Part shown: one piece after another, positions 37,210 to 44,156 of the stretch | Position numbering within the stretch: the stretch's first letter is position 1 | Layout: the number at the start of each line of letters is the position of its first letter | NCBI GenBank assembly: GCA_944415425.1 | Contig: CALYBP010000008.1 | Span: forward strand, 1 to 44,156 | Reading direction: 5' to 3' | Length of the DNA: 44,156 bases | Origin: an uncultured Ruminococcus sp. | GTDB taxonomy: Bacteria > Bacillota > Clostridia > Oscillospirales > Acutalibacteraceae | Program-made: the position numbers and the translations under genes | Notes under the pieces: generated by a model | The model's database searches: none | Seen by the model: only the letters and a program-made list of their open reading frames with translations | Told to the model about the DNA's origin: nothing

Positions 37210-37238
37210 TTGCAAATATTGCGGACATATGGTAAAAT
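37210..37238 (+). promoter_or_regulatory. Promoter of hisH-hisF
   Basis: TTGCAA, 17-base spacer, TAAAAT, about 34 bp upstream of hisH. No T-box leader or His operator is visible in the short leader. Confidence 0.6.
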
Positions 37239-37271
37239 CATCATATATCAGTATGTAGCGGAGATGAAAAT

Positions 37272-37904
37272 ATGATTGCGATAATAGATTACGGTGCAGG
37301 CAATATTCAAAGTGTAAAAAAAGCACTTACACATATAGGATGCGAAGCTTTTGTAACAAGAGATGAAAACAAAATAATGCGTGCAGACGGCGCTGTTCTT
37401 CCCGGAGTAGGCTCTTTCGGAGACACAATGCATACCATGAACAAGTATGGATTATCAGATACCGTAATTAAATTTAATAAAAGCGGAAAGCCTTTTTTGG
37501 GCATATGCTTAGGACTTCAGCTTCTATTCCCCGGCAGTGAGGAAAGTCCGAATGTAAAGGGATTGAATGTTTTTCAAGGAACAATTACAAAAATTCCTTC
37601 AGACGGAGGTTTAAAAATACCGCATATCGGATGGAACAGTCTTGATATAAGCAGCGAAAGCAGACTTTTTAAAAACATTGAGCAAAATTCATATGTTTAT
37701 TTTGTTCACTCGTATTTTCTAAAAGCAAAGGACAGAAGTATTGTATCGGCGCAAACAGAATACGGTGTTAAAATCGACGCGGCGGTAGAGAAAGGCAATA
37801 TTTTTGCAACTCAGTTTCATCCCGAAAAAAGCGGTGAAACCGGACTGAAAATACTTAAAAATTTTGCGGATATAGTGAGCAACGAACGAGGAGGTATATT
37901 ATAA
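37272..37904 (+). CDS. hisH: Imidazole glycerol phosphate synthase, glutaminase subunit
   Basis: Class I glutamine amidotransferase that hydrolyses glutamine and feeds ammonia to HisF. The 210-residue protein has the oxyanion segment PGVGSFGD, the nucleophile [10 protein letters not shown] (C79) and the His-Glu pair in QFHPEKSG. The ATG follows GCGGAGATGAAAAT. It overlaps hisF by one base (TAATG). No other his genes are adjacent, so the rest of the pathway must be elsewhere. Confidence 0.96.
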   Translation: MIAIIDYGAGNIQSVKKALTHIGCEAFVTRDENKIMRADGAVLPGVGSFGDTMHTMNKYGLSDTVIKFNKSGKPFLGICLGLQLLFPGSEESPNVKGLNVFQGTITKIPSDGGLKIPHIGWNSLDISSESRLFKNIEQNSYVYFVHSYFLKAKDRSIVSAQTEYGVKIDAAVEKGNIFATQFHPEKSGETGLKILKNFADIVSNERGGIL

Positions 37905-38659
37905 TGTACGCCAAAAGGATTATCCCCTGCCTTGATGTAAAAAACGGCAGAGTTGTAAAGGGCATGAGCTTTGTTAATCTGATTGACGCGGGTGACCCTG
38001 TTGAATGTGCCGTTCAGTATGACAGACAAGGTGCGGATGAGCTTGTCTTTCTTGATATTACGGCTTCAAGCGATTCCAGAAACATTACCATTGATATGGT
38101 GGAAAAAGTCGCCGACTCGATATTTATACCGTTCACGGTGGGCGGAGGCATAAGGAGCGTGGACGACTTTAACGCACTTTTACGCGCGGGAGCGGATAAA
38201 GTATCAGTTAATTCCGCCGCAGTTCATCGTCCGAAGTTAATAAGTGAAGCTGCATACAAATTCGGCAGCCAGTGCGTTGTAGCCGCCATTGACGCAAAAA
38301 GATGCAAAAACGGCTGGGATGTTTATGTAAACGGCGGCAGAACTCCCGTAGGACTCGACGCGCTGGAATGGGCATCGGAATGCGAACAGCTCGGTGCGGG
38401 AGAAATTCTGCTCACAAGCATGGACGAAGACGGTCAAAAAAGAGGCTATGATTTAGAGCTTACAAGGGCTGTATCAGAAAGGGTTAATATACCGGTTATA
38501 GCAAGCGGAGGAGCAGGTGCCCTGGAACACTTTTATGACGCATTTACAAAAGGAAAAGCGGACGCCGTACTTGCGGCATCGCTTTTTCACTTCGGTGAAA
38601 TCCCGATCCCTCAGTTAAAAAAATATTTAAACGAAAAAAACATACCCGTAAGGCTGTAA
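37904..38659 (+). CDS. hisF: Imidazole glycerol phosphate synthase, cyclase subunit
   Basis: TIM-barrel cyclase that makes imidazole glycerol phosphate and AICAR, the latter a purine intermediate. The 251-residue protein has the catalytic D11 in [13 protein letters not shown], the AIDAKR segment with the second catalytic Asp, and the phosphate-binding GGGIRS and ASGGAGA motifs. The last codons, AGGCTGTAA, form the left arm of the terminator that follows. It is convergent with the esterase gene. Confidence 0.97.
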   Translation: MYAKRIIPCLDVKNGRVVKGMSFVNLIDAGDPVECAVQYDRQGADELVFLDITASSDSRNITIDMVEKVADSIFIPFTVGGGIRSVDDFNALLRAGADKVSVNSAAVHRPKLISEAAYKFGSQCVVAAIDAKRCKNGWDVYVNGGRTPVGLDALEWASECEQLGAGEILLTSMDEDGQKRGYDLELTRAVSERVNIPVIASGGAGALEHFYDAFTKGKADAVLAASLFHFGEIPIPQLKKYLNEKNIPVRL

Positions 38660-38687
38660 TGATTTCATCATTACAGCCTTTCTTTAA
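38650..38687. terminator. Terminator shared between hisF and the convergent esterase gene
   Basis: Perfect 13-bp stem AAGGCTGTAATGA / TCATTACAGCCTT (38650-38680) with a 5-base loop, then TCTTT on the plus strand. The T-run is better for hisF than for the esterase gene, where the opposite side lacks a clear run. Both genes end inside the arms. Confidence 0.8.
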
Positions 38688-39513
38688 AGAAATTAATTAT
38701 GTTTTCCCATACAATATCCTGATAAAAATTAATATCTGCGTGATCAGCACCTTTTAGCTCGATAAGCTGAGCATAACAACCTGACTCAGTAAGCTTATCA
38801 TAAAGAAGTTCAGACTGGGAAAACGGAACGGTGTTATCTTTGCTACCGTGTATCATCAAAAACGGCGGCGCATCCTTTGTTACGCACGAAACAGGACTTA
38901 TTTTAACTGCTTCATCCTTATGAGTAAAAACATTTTTGCCAAACATTAACGACTCAAAGCTTGCCTGTGCCTGAAGCTCGGATTTGTAGGGAAATTTTGA
39001 AATATCAGTAGGCGGATACCAAGCACAAACGGCATACACCTTGCTTGACTGTTCAAGGTAACAACCGACATCGTATTGTTTGTCGTTAACAAGTCCTGCC
39101 ATTGCAGCAAGATATGCTCCTGCGGACTCCCCCATTGCTCCGATGCGCTCCGTATCAATTGAGTACCTGTCCGAATGAGCCTTTAGGTAGCGTACTGCGG
39201 ACTTCACATCTTGAATCTGAGTGGGAAATACTGCTTCGTTGCTTGTTCTGTATTCAACGCTTGCAACAACAAATCCGCTTCTTGCAAGCTGAGATAAATA
39301 TGCAAGGTGAGCTGATTTATCTATCGAAAGCCATCCACCGCCGCATATCCAAACAACACATGGATGTTTTTTTGTTTTATCTTCGGGATAGATTATATCC
39401 ATTTTTAAATCTTTTCTTGTGTGCCCGAACCAAGCGTCAACCTGTGAAAATGTAATGTTTGTTATAACACTGAACTGTGGCTTATCTATTTTTACATCAA
39501 TTACTTTTTTCAT
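38671..39513 (-). CDS. Alpha/beta hydrolase, BD-FAE / acetyl-esterase type
   Basis: A 280-residue probable esterase with no signal peptide, hence cytosolic. Seen: the oxyanion motif ICGGGW (56-61), nucleophile GESAG (S130), an acid residue in HGSKDNTVP and the catalytic His in KGADHAD. The pattern matches the BD-FAE (bifunctional feruloyl/acetyl esterase) group, often active on acetylated sugars; the substrate is not known. It has its own promoter with a palindrome in the spacer. The ATG follows a GGGAG site. Confidence 0.9.
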   Translation of the reverse strand: MKKVIDVKIDKPQFSVITNITFSQVDAWFGHTRKDLKMDIIYPEDKTKKHPCVVWICGGGWLSIDKSAHLAYLSQLARSGFVVASVEYRTSNEAVFPTQIQDVKSAVRYLKAHSDRYSIDTERIGAMGESAGAYLAAMAGLVNDKQYDVGCYLEQSSKVYAVCAWYPPTDISKFPYKSELQAQASFESLMFGKNVFTHKDEAVKISPVSCVTKDAPPFLMIHGSKDNTVPFSQSELLYDKLTESGCYAQLIELKGADHADINFYQDIVWENIINFFKERL

Positions 39514-39548
39514 GACGGAATCTCCCGATTATTAAAATATTTATCTAT

Positions 39549-39577
39549 ATTATACATTGTATATACAGTAAGGTCAA
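39549..39577 (-). promoter_or_regulatory. Promoter of the esterase gene, with a palindrome in the spacer
   Basis: Minus-strand TTGACC, 17-base spacer, TATAAT. The spacer holds the 10-bp palindrome TGTATATACA (39558-39567), placed where a repressor would block polymerase. The form resembles GntR/HutC-type operators, but the regulator is unknown. Confidence 0.7.
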
Positions 39578-39599
39578 CAAGGCAAAACAACATAATTCA

Positions 39600-39632
39600 A
39601 GTAAAAAATCCCGCCACAAAAGTGACGGGATA
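39600..39632 (-). terminator. Terminator after tsf
   Basis: Stem ATCCCGTCAC/GTGGCGGGAT read on the minus strand (39608-39631, one mismatch or G-U), then TTTTTAC. Confidence 0.85.
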
Positions 39633-39651
39633 AATTATTTTAATAATAAAA

Positions 39652-40563
39652 TTATTTAACCATGCTTGCAACTTCGGCAGCAAAGTCGTCCTGACGCTTT
39701 TCAATTCCCTCGCCCTTTTCAAAGCGAACAAATTTCTTGATTTCAATAGAACCGCCAAGTGACTTTGCAACGTTCTGAGTATACTGCTTAACAGAAAGCT
39801 TATTGTCCTTAACAAACTCCTGGTCTACAAGACAATTTTCCTTGTAGAACTTGCCGATCTTACCCATAACAATCTTATCGGCGATAGCTTCGGGTTTGCC
39901 CTCGTTGATTACCTGCTGACGCATAACCTCTTTTTCATGCTCAATAACCTCAGCGGGAACGTCGCTCTCGTTAAGATACTGTGTGTTAAGAGCTGCAATC
40001 TGCATTGCTACATCTCGGCCGTATGATACGAACTCGGGCTTTGAAGCCAAATCAGTATCAAAGTTAACAAGAACGCCGATCTTACCGCCAGCGTGAACAT
40101 AAGCTACGCAGTTGCCTTCCATACGCTCAAAGCGACGGATCTGAATATTCTCACCGATTGTAAGAACTTTTTCCTGCAAAAGCTCAGCGACTGTCTGATC
40201 GGAACCTTCTGCCTTCATTGCGAGAAGAGCCTCGACATCAGCGGGATTGTTTTTAATAACTGTTTGAGCACAAATCTTAACAAATTCCATAAATGAATCG
40301 TTCTTTGCAACAAAGTCCGTTTCAGCGTTAACCTCAATAACAACGCCTACCGAAAGGTCATCGCTTGTGCAAGCATAAGCAACACCCTCAGCTGCTATTC
40401 TGCTTGCTTTCTTGGCCTGCTTAGCAAGGCCCTGCTCTCTTAAATAGTCAATAGCTTTATCCATATCGCCGTCAGCATTTTTGAGTGCGTTTTTGCAGTC
40501 CATCATGCCGCAGCCGGTTTTCTCTCTTAATGCTTTTACATCTTGAGCTGTAAATGCTGCCAT
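39652..40563 (-). CDS. tsf: Elongation factor Ts
   Basis: Guanine nucleotide exchange factor for EF-Tu. The 303-residue protein has the N-terminal UBA domain (LREKTGCGMMDCKNAL), the NAETDFVAKND core motif that contacts EF-Tu, and two dimerisation subdomains. It is 35 bp after rpsB, in the conserved rpsB-tsf order. The ATG follows AAGGAAG with 8-base spacing, and a strong terminator follows the gene. Confidence 0.97.
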   Translation of the reverse strand: MAAFTAQDVKALREKTGCGMMDCKNALKNADGDMDKAIDYLREQGLAKQAKKASRIAAEGVAYACTSDDLSVGVVIEVNAETDFVAKNDSFMEFVKICAQTVIKNNPADVEALLAMKAEGSDQTVAELLQEKVLTIGENIQIRRFERMEGNCVAYVHAGGKIGVLVNFDTDLASKPEFVSYGRDVAMQIAALNTQYLNESDVPAEVIEHEKEVMRQQVINEGKPEAIADKIVMGKIGKFYKENCLVDQEFVKDNKLSVKQYTQNVAKSLGGSIEIKKFVRFEKGEGIEKRQDDFAAEVASMVK

Positions 40564-40598
40564 TATGAAAACTTCCTTTCAAAAATAGTATATTTTAA

Positions 40599-41330
40599 TT
40601 ATTCAGCTGCTTCTTCCTCTGTTTCCTCAACAGCTGCAGCTCCGGTCTGTCCCTCTCTGCCCTCGATTACAGCGTCAGCCATCGCACCTGCGATAAGCTT
40701 TACTGCACGGATAGCATCGTCGTTGCCGGGGATTACATAATCAATTTCATCAGGGTCACAGTTAGTATCAACAATAGCAACAATAGGAATATTGAGCTTC
40801 TTAGCTTCAGAAACTGCAATTCTTTCTTTTCTCGGATCAACAATAAAGAGTGCGCCGGGCATCTCTGTCATATCCTTGATACCGCCCATAAACTTCTCAA
40901 GCTTATCAATTTCAAGATTGAGCTTGATAACTTCTTTCTTGGGAAGAAGATCAAATGTGCCGTCTTCCTGCATTGCGCGAAGCTGCTTCAAACGAGCAAT
41001 TCTTCTGCGAATTGTCGTAAAGTTTGTGAGCATACCGCCGAGCCATCTTGCGTTTACATAGAACGCTCCAGCTCGTTGAGCCTCTTCCTTTACGGAATCC
41101 TGAGCCTGTTTCTTTGTACCAACAAAAAGCACGCTCTTTCCCTCAGCAGAAATCTCGCGAACAAAGCTGTAAGCTTCCTCAAGCTTCTTAACGCTCTTCT
41201 GAAGATCAATAATATAAATTCCGTTACGTTCTGTGAAGATGTACTTAGCCATCTTAGGGTTCCATCTTCTTGTCTGGTGACCGAAATGTACGCCGGCCTC
41301 CAGGAGTTGTTTCATAGAAACTACTGCCAT
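40599..41330 (-). CDS. rpsB: 30S ribosomal protein S2
   Basis: The 243-residue S2 protein starts [25 protein letters not shown] and carries [13 protein letters not shown] and [18 protein letters not shown] (shown in parts). The C-terminal tail is acidic and Ala-rich. It sits at the start of rpsB-tsf. Its upstream leader of about 100 nt carries several possible stems. The site AAGGAGG precedes the ATG at 8-base spacing. Confidence 0.98.
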   Translation of the reverse strand: MAVVSMKQLLEAGVHFGHQTRRWNPKMAKYIFTERNGIYIIDLQKSVKKLEEAYSFVREISAEGKSVLFVGTKKQAQDSVKEEAQRAGAFYVNARWLGGMLTNFTTIRRRIARLKQLRAMQEDGTFDLLPKKEVIKLNLEIDKLEKFMGGIKDMTEMPGALFIVDPRKERIAVSEAKKLNIPIVAIVDTNCDPDEIDYVIPGNDDAIRAVKLIAGAMADAVIEGREGQTGAAAVEETEEEAAE

Positions 41331-41432
41331 TTTAATTTCCTCCTTAGGTTAAAACCTCCGCTGTGCCTTGATTTTATCGGCTCAATAAGCAAACTTGCCA
41401 CCCTGCCGACAAGCATCAGCGTGCGAAATGCT
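41331..41432 (-). promoter_or_regulatory. Structured leader of rpsB, possible S2 autoregulation
   Basis: About 100 nt between the promoter and the start. Read on the minus strand, possible pairings include GCAT/ATGC, CTTG/CAAG and AGGTT/AACCT, the last directly before the AAGGAGG site. Several bacterial rpsB leaders bind S2 to shut down their own translation. I cannot match this one to a known Rfam family by eye. Confidence 0.45.
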
Positions 41433-41437
41433 TATAT

Positions 41438-41465
41438 ATTATAGCATAAAAATAAAAAAAATCAA
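41438..41465 (-). promoter_or_regulatory. Promoter of rpsB
   Basis: Minus-strand TTGATT, 16-base spacer, TATAAT. The -35 hexamer lies inside the right arm of the terminator for the upstream gene. Confidence 0.65.
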
Positions 41466-41489
41466 GTGTTTCCACTTGATTTTTTTAAT
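41459..41489 (-). terminator. Terminator after the wall-hydrolase gene
   Basis: Stem AAATCAAGTG/CACTTGATTT (41459-41482) with loop GAAA on the minus strand, then a run of T. It overlaps the -35 of the rpsB promoter. Confidence 0.85.
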
Positions 41490-41492
41490 ATT

Positions 41493-42392
41493 TTAAACTG
41501 CTTTCATATCAAAAAATCTTACGTTATCGCATCCGACAATGAAATTCTGTGTTTCATGCCAACCGCTTGTACCCGTATAAAAACAAAGTATTCTATGTTG
41601 TACAGCAGATCCGTTTTGATCAAATATGTACGATACGGCATCCTTTACCTTCTGGTTAGGAGCCTTATTTGTCGGTGCGTAGTAATTATATTCAGATATA
41701 ATTCTGTCGACAGACGTAGTATTTGAACGATTCATCGCATCTCTTATGCACTGTGCAACGAGCGCACAACCGTTAAAACTCATACCGCCGGCTTCCCCCA
41801 TTACAAGTCTTTCAAGTTTATCTCTGTCATTTGATGAAAGCTTGACCGATGACGGACTGTAATTTTTGTCAGGATTGCTTATGTTGATCAGATATTCACC
41901 TGACGACTGTGAGGAACTGCTCTGCACGGACTCCTCAGGTCGTGAATCAACCTCAGGCTTTGATTCCGTAATTTCTTCTTTATCGGTATTTACAACAGCC
42001 TCGGAAACTTCGGAGGATGACTCACTCTCAGATTCCTCTTTATCAACATCATCAACAGCTTTAACATTTTTTGTTTTCTCTGTTGCCTTAGTTGTTTCCT
42101 CAACAGTCGTTTCCTCATAAAGAGTAGGAACCGTAGTTTCAAGATAGCAGTTATCTGAAATTACTTCTGAAAAATCGCTTAAATCGCCAACCATATACGA
42201 CGCCGTTCTGCTGTCCTCGTAAGCATCAACATCAGGAGCAAGCGTTGTAGTTGGAATAATAAGTGTAGCACAAGCAAGTACAACCGCAAACACAAATGAC
42301 AATGACTTCACGGTTTTGCCGGAAAATACTTTCTTTGTCTTATTGTATTTTTTATCTTCGCTTTTGCAATACCTGTATTTTGTAGCTCTCAA
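41493..42392 (-). CDS. SleB-like cell wall hydrolase (Hydrolase_2 domain), secreted or membrane-anchored
   Basis: A 299-residue protein. A basic N-terminus (1-28) leads to one hydrophobic segment (about 29-52), then a Ser/Glu/Thr-rich linker (about 85-165), then a C-terminal domain (about 185-295). That domain starts LSSNDRDKLERLVMGEAGG and continues NGCALVAQCIRDAMNRS, the pattern of SleB/CwlJ lytic enzymes (Hydrolase_2); the catalytic Glu would be E200. Spore germination or peptidoglycan remodelling is likely. The start is TTG, with GGGAGG at 8 bases. The promoter lies about 180 bp upstream, giving a long leader. Confidence 0.78.
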   Translation of the reverse strand: MRATKYRYCKSEDKKYNKTKKVFSGKTVKSLSFVFAVVLACATLIIPTTTLAPDVDAYEDSRTASYMVGDLSDFSEVISDNCYLETTVPTLYEETTVEETTKATEKTKNVKAVDDVDKEESESESSSEVSEAVVNTDKEEITESKPEVDSRPEESVQSSSSQSSGEYLINISNPDKNYSPSSVKLSSNDRDKLERLVMGEAGGMSFNGCALVAQCIRDAMNRSNTTSVDRIISEYNYYAPTNKAPNQKVKDAVSYIFDQNGSAVQHRILCFYTGTSGWHETQNFIVGCDNVRFFDMKAV

Positions 42393-42729
42393 AAATTTAT
42401 CCTCCCTGTGACTTATGCACGCGGCTTATAAACAACTGTGTCTGTTTAAACAGCCTGCCGTTTGAATATAATATGAATATTAATTCATTGGGCTGATGTG
42501 CAACTTCCTTTAGTCGTTAAAATTTTATCAAACACACAATTTCAAGAGTATTAAAACACAAAACAAACAATTTTGCAAGTTTTAAGCCGAAAATCGGACT
42601 GTTACCATTGTAATAATAATGTAATATTTTGGAGAATAATTTTTTATTGCAATTATAATTTATGCATTGTTCACATAATTTTTAACTCTGATTAGTTTAT
42701 TTTGCCATAGTGAGAGAAAGTGTATTTTT
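42393..42729 (-). promoter_or_regulatory. Intergenic region with the long leader of the wall-hydrolase gene
   Basis: 337 bp with no gene that I can support. On the minus strand a promoter TTGCAA, 17-base spacer, TTTAAT lies near 42550-42580. The transcribed part (about 42400-42510) can pair TGCAC with GTGCA (42498-42502 with 42416-42420) around inner stems CAGCC/GGCTG and TGAAT/ATTCA, just upstream of the GGGAGG site. The rest (about 42580-42729) is AT-rich without visible signals. Confidence 0.4.
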
Positions 42730-43017
42730 TTAATTTTTTTGTTTAAATCTGCTTTTTTTATGCCTTTTTACGGGTGTTGGAGTTTTGCATGAGATAATAA
42801 TCGTATCGTCGCCGATTAACTGAATTTTCTCCCACGGAATTATATAATCCTCACATTTACCGAATAATCCGAAAAAACTCATCCGCCCGTATATAACGAG
42901 TGATACAACGCGTGCGGTTTTGGTATCCACTATAATATCATCCACATAACCGAGTCTTGCTCCGTCACAGCAGCTTATTACTTCTTTGTTTCTTAAATCT
43001 GCAAATCTGCAATCCAC
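42730..43017 (-). CDS. YlmC/YmxH family PRC-barrel protein (sporulation-linked)
   Basis: About 95 residues. The PRC-barrel pattern is clear: FADLRNKEVISCCDGARLGYVDDI (quoted in parts), then SLVIYG, FGLFGKCEDYIIPWEKIQLIGDD. The YlmC/YmxH group is found in endospore formers and is annotated as sporulation-linked, but its function is not known. The open frame runs to an ATG at 43041 with no ribosome binding site. A GTG at 43017 has AAGGTGGAG 6 bases upstream and gives the normal N-terminus, so it is chosen. It has a Lys-rich C-terminus. Confidence 0.82.
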   Translation of the reverse strand: MDCRFADLRNKEVISCCDGARLGYVDDIIVDTKTARVVSLVIYGRMSFFGLFGKCEDYIIPWEKIQLIGDDTIIISCKTPTPVKRHKKSRFKQKN

Positions 43018-43061
43018 GGCACACTCCACCTTGTTATACATTTATATATCAATTGTATTCA

Positions 43062-43090
43062 TTGACTTTTTAGTATATGTTTGTTATTAT
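43062..43090 (+). promoter_or_regulatory. Promoter of degV
   Basis: TTGACT, 17-base spacer, TATTAT, about 37 bp upstream of the degV start. A 10-bp inverted repeat CTTTTTAGTA/TACTAAAAAG (43066-43075 and 43106-43115) has one arm on the -35 and the other on the ribosome binding site. Confidence 0.7.
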
Positions 43091-43126
43091 TAAATTGTAC
43101 TTTATTACTAAAAAGGAGATGAAAAT

Positions 43127-43999
43127 ATGGATTATATTTTTATGACCGACGCATCATGCGACCTTAACGAAAAACAGGTCAGTGAAATCGGAGTAGAGGT
43201 TATTCCTATGGAGTTTCAAATGGAGGGCAAATGCTATCTTCACTACCCCGATGCAAGAATGATGGGACTTGAAGAATTTTATTCCAAAATAAAAAAAGGA
43301 ATTGACTCAAAAACAACACAAATTAACTGTGAAAAATTTAAAAATTGTTTTGAAGCGTATCTTAAAGCCGGAAAAGACGTTCTTTACACCGGCATTTCTT
43401 CGGGACTGAGCGGAACGTATAACACTTGCCTTATTGCTGTTAATGATTTAAAGGAAAAATACCCCGACAGAAAAATAATTGCATTAGACTCTTGCTGTGA
43501 TTCTGCAGGATTGGGATACCTTGTTTATCTTGCAGGTAAAAAGTATTGTGAAGGAGCTTCCATAGACGAGCTTGCGGAATATATTGAAGAGACAAAGCAC
43601 AAAGTATGTCATTGGTTTGTGGTTGACGATCTTGATCAGCTTAAAAGAGGCGGCAGAATTTCATCGGTTACAGCCGCTTTCGGCAAGGCATTACAGATAA
43701 AGCCGCTTTTGGGTGTTGATGAAGTAGGTCACCTTGTTACCGTCAACAAAATCAGGGGAAAGAGCAATATTATTCCTACATTAGTAAAATATTTTAACCG
43801 CGATAACGATGAAAAAGAAACCAATATTGTATTTGTCGCTCACGCAGATGACAAAGAAAAAGCAGAAGAGCTAAAAAAAGCGCTTAAAGGAAAGTGCAAG
43901 GAAATTCAGATATGCGATATAGGTCCTGTGATAGGCTCTCATGTAGGTTCGGGAATGGTAGCGCTGGTGTTCTTGGGTAACAGAAATTATAACCCTTGA
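43127..43999 (+). CDS. DegV family fatty-acid-binding protein
   Basis: A 290-residue protein of the DegV family. The N-terminal domain starts FMTDASCDLNEKQ. The fatty-acid-pocket motif TGISSGLSGTYNT (about 90-102) and the later LKRGGRISSVTAAFG (about 174-188) are present. DegV proteins bind fatty acids; FakB members give them to FakA kinase for phospholipid synthesis, but no FakA gene is in the window. The ATG follows AAGGAG with 8-base spacing. A terminator hairpin follows at about 44067-44098. Confidence 0.93.
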   Translation: MDYIFMTDASCDLNEKQVSEIGVEVIPMEFQMEGKCYLHYPDARMMGLEEFYSKIKKGIDSKTTQINCEKFKNCFEAYLKAGKDVLYTGISSGLSGTYNTCLIAVNDLKEKYPDRKIIALDSCCDSAGLGYLVYLAGKKYCEGASIDELAEYIEETKHKVCHWFVVDDLDQLKRGGRISSVTAAFGKALQIKPLLGVDEVGHLVTVNKIRGKSNIIPTLVKYFNRDNDEKETNIVFVAHADDKEKAEELKKALKGKCKEIQICDIGPVIGSHVGSGMVALVFLGNRNYNP

Positions 44000-44066
44000 G
44001 TTAGCTCTTAATAGATTTTCGGCCAATGATTTAACACCATTTTGAATTTTTCTGTTAAAGAATTTT

Positions 44067-44106
44067 ACCTCCCACACAATATTTAATGTGCGGGAGGTTC
44101 TTTATA
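44067..44106 (+). terminator. Terminator after degV
   Basis: Stem ACCTCCCACACA/TGTGCGGGAGGT (44067-44098, one A-C mismatch), then TCTTTAT on the plus strand. Confidence 0.7.
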
Positions 44107-44156
44107 CTAATTTGTACAAAACTATATATAAATATAAACAAACCGATTCTGCTTTA

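Noticed and set aside
37272..38659. hisHF as WbuY/WbuZ-type amidotransferase pair for polysaccharide synthesis
   Set aside because: Both proteins have normal HisH and HisF lengths and motifs, and no polysaccharide genes lie nearby.
42393..42729. c-di-AMP (ydaO-type) riboswitch or T-box upstream of the wall hydrolase
   Set aside because: The conserved core motifs of either class are not seen. Only generic stem possibilities remain, so I list it as an unknown structured leader.

Overview
The window is a stretch of AT-rich chromosome from an endospore-forming clostridium (Firmicutes, class Clostridia, probably Oscillospirales or a Ruminococcus-like lineage). The evidence is an IspH-ribosomal protein S1 fusion, a DnaD plus DnaI-type helicase loader pair, BofA, a YlmC/YmxH PRC-barrel protein, a Gram-positive-type LexA operator (GAAC-N4-GTTC), and AGGAGG ribosome binding sites with many GTG and TTG starts. 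The species is not identified. Almost everything is core genome. I see no phage, insertion sequence, CRISPR array or defence island.

Layout. 1-6950 (minus): a purine operon, purE-purF-purM-purN-IMP cyclohydrolase-AICAR formyltransferase-purD, from a consensus promoter. PurH is replaced by a stand-alone formyltransferase plus an archaeal-type (PurO-like) cyclohydrolase. 7049-9980 (minus): a duplicated CmpB-type membrane protein, then an NfeD/slipin membrane pair. 10055-11360: a DUF4364 gene (plus), bofA and secG (minus). 11396-19165 (minus): pyrE, radC, uvrB and a divergent type IIA topoisomerase pair. 19263-20848 (plus): an SOS-controlled Y-family polymerase with a translationally coupled 80-residue partner. 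20870-25308 (minus): a cysteine-rich protein of unknown function, a serine-hydrolase lipoprotein and the PcrA helicase. 25340-26158 (minus): a DUF4358 lipoprotein and two tRNA genes (Gln-CTG, Pro-CGG), each with its own terminator. 26177-28212 (minus): DnaI-like loader and DnaD. 28344-28598 (plus): a TSCPD protein. 28600-31439 (minus): a 54-residue membrane peptide, ligA and an HD-domain protein. 31525-37060 (minus): an RpiR regulator leading baiN-like oxidoreductase, cmk, plsC and ispH-rpsA. 37210-38659 (plus): hisH-hisF. 38671-39577 (minus): an esterase. 39602-41465 (minus): rpsB-tsf. 41493-43017 (minus): a SleB-like wall hydrolase and a YlmC/YmxH protein. 43062-43999 (plus): a degV gene.

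How the genes work together. The minus-strand operons supply purines and pyrimidines (pur, pyrE, cmk), repair and replicate DNA (radC, uvrB, topoisomerase, pcrA, dnaD/dnaI, ligA), make isoprenoid and phospholipid precursors (ispH, plsC) and drive translation (rpsB-tsf, S1, tRNAs).

I found no convincing new multi-gene system. The observations best worth following are the SOS operon with its small partner protein, the cysteine-rich protein whose promoter holds 11-bp direct repeats, a 54-residue membrane peptide whose ribosome binding site lies in a terminator hairpin, the non-orthologous PurH replacement, and two structured leaders (rpsB and the wall hydrolase).
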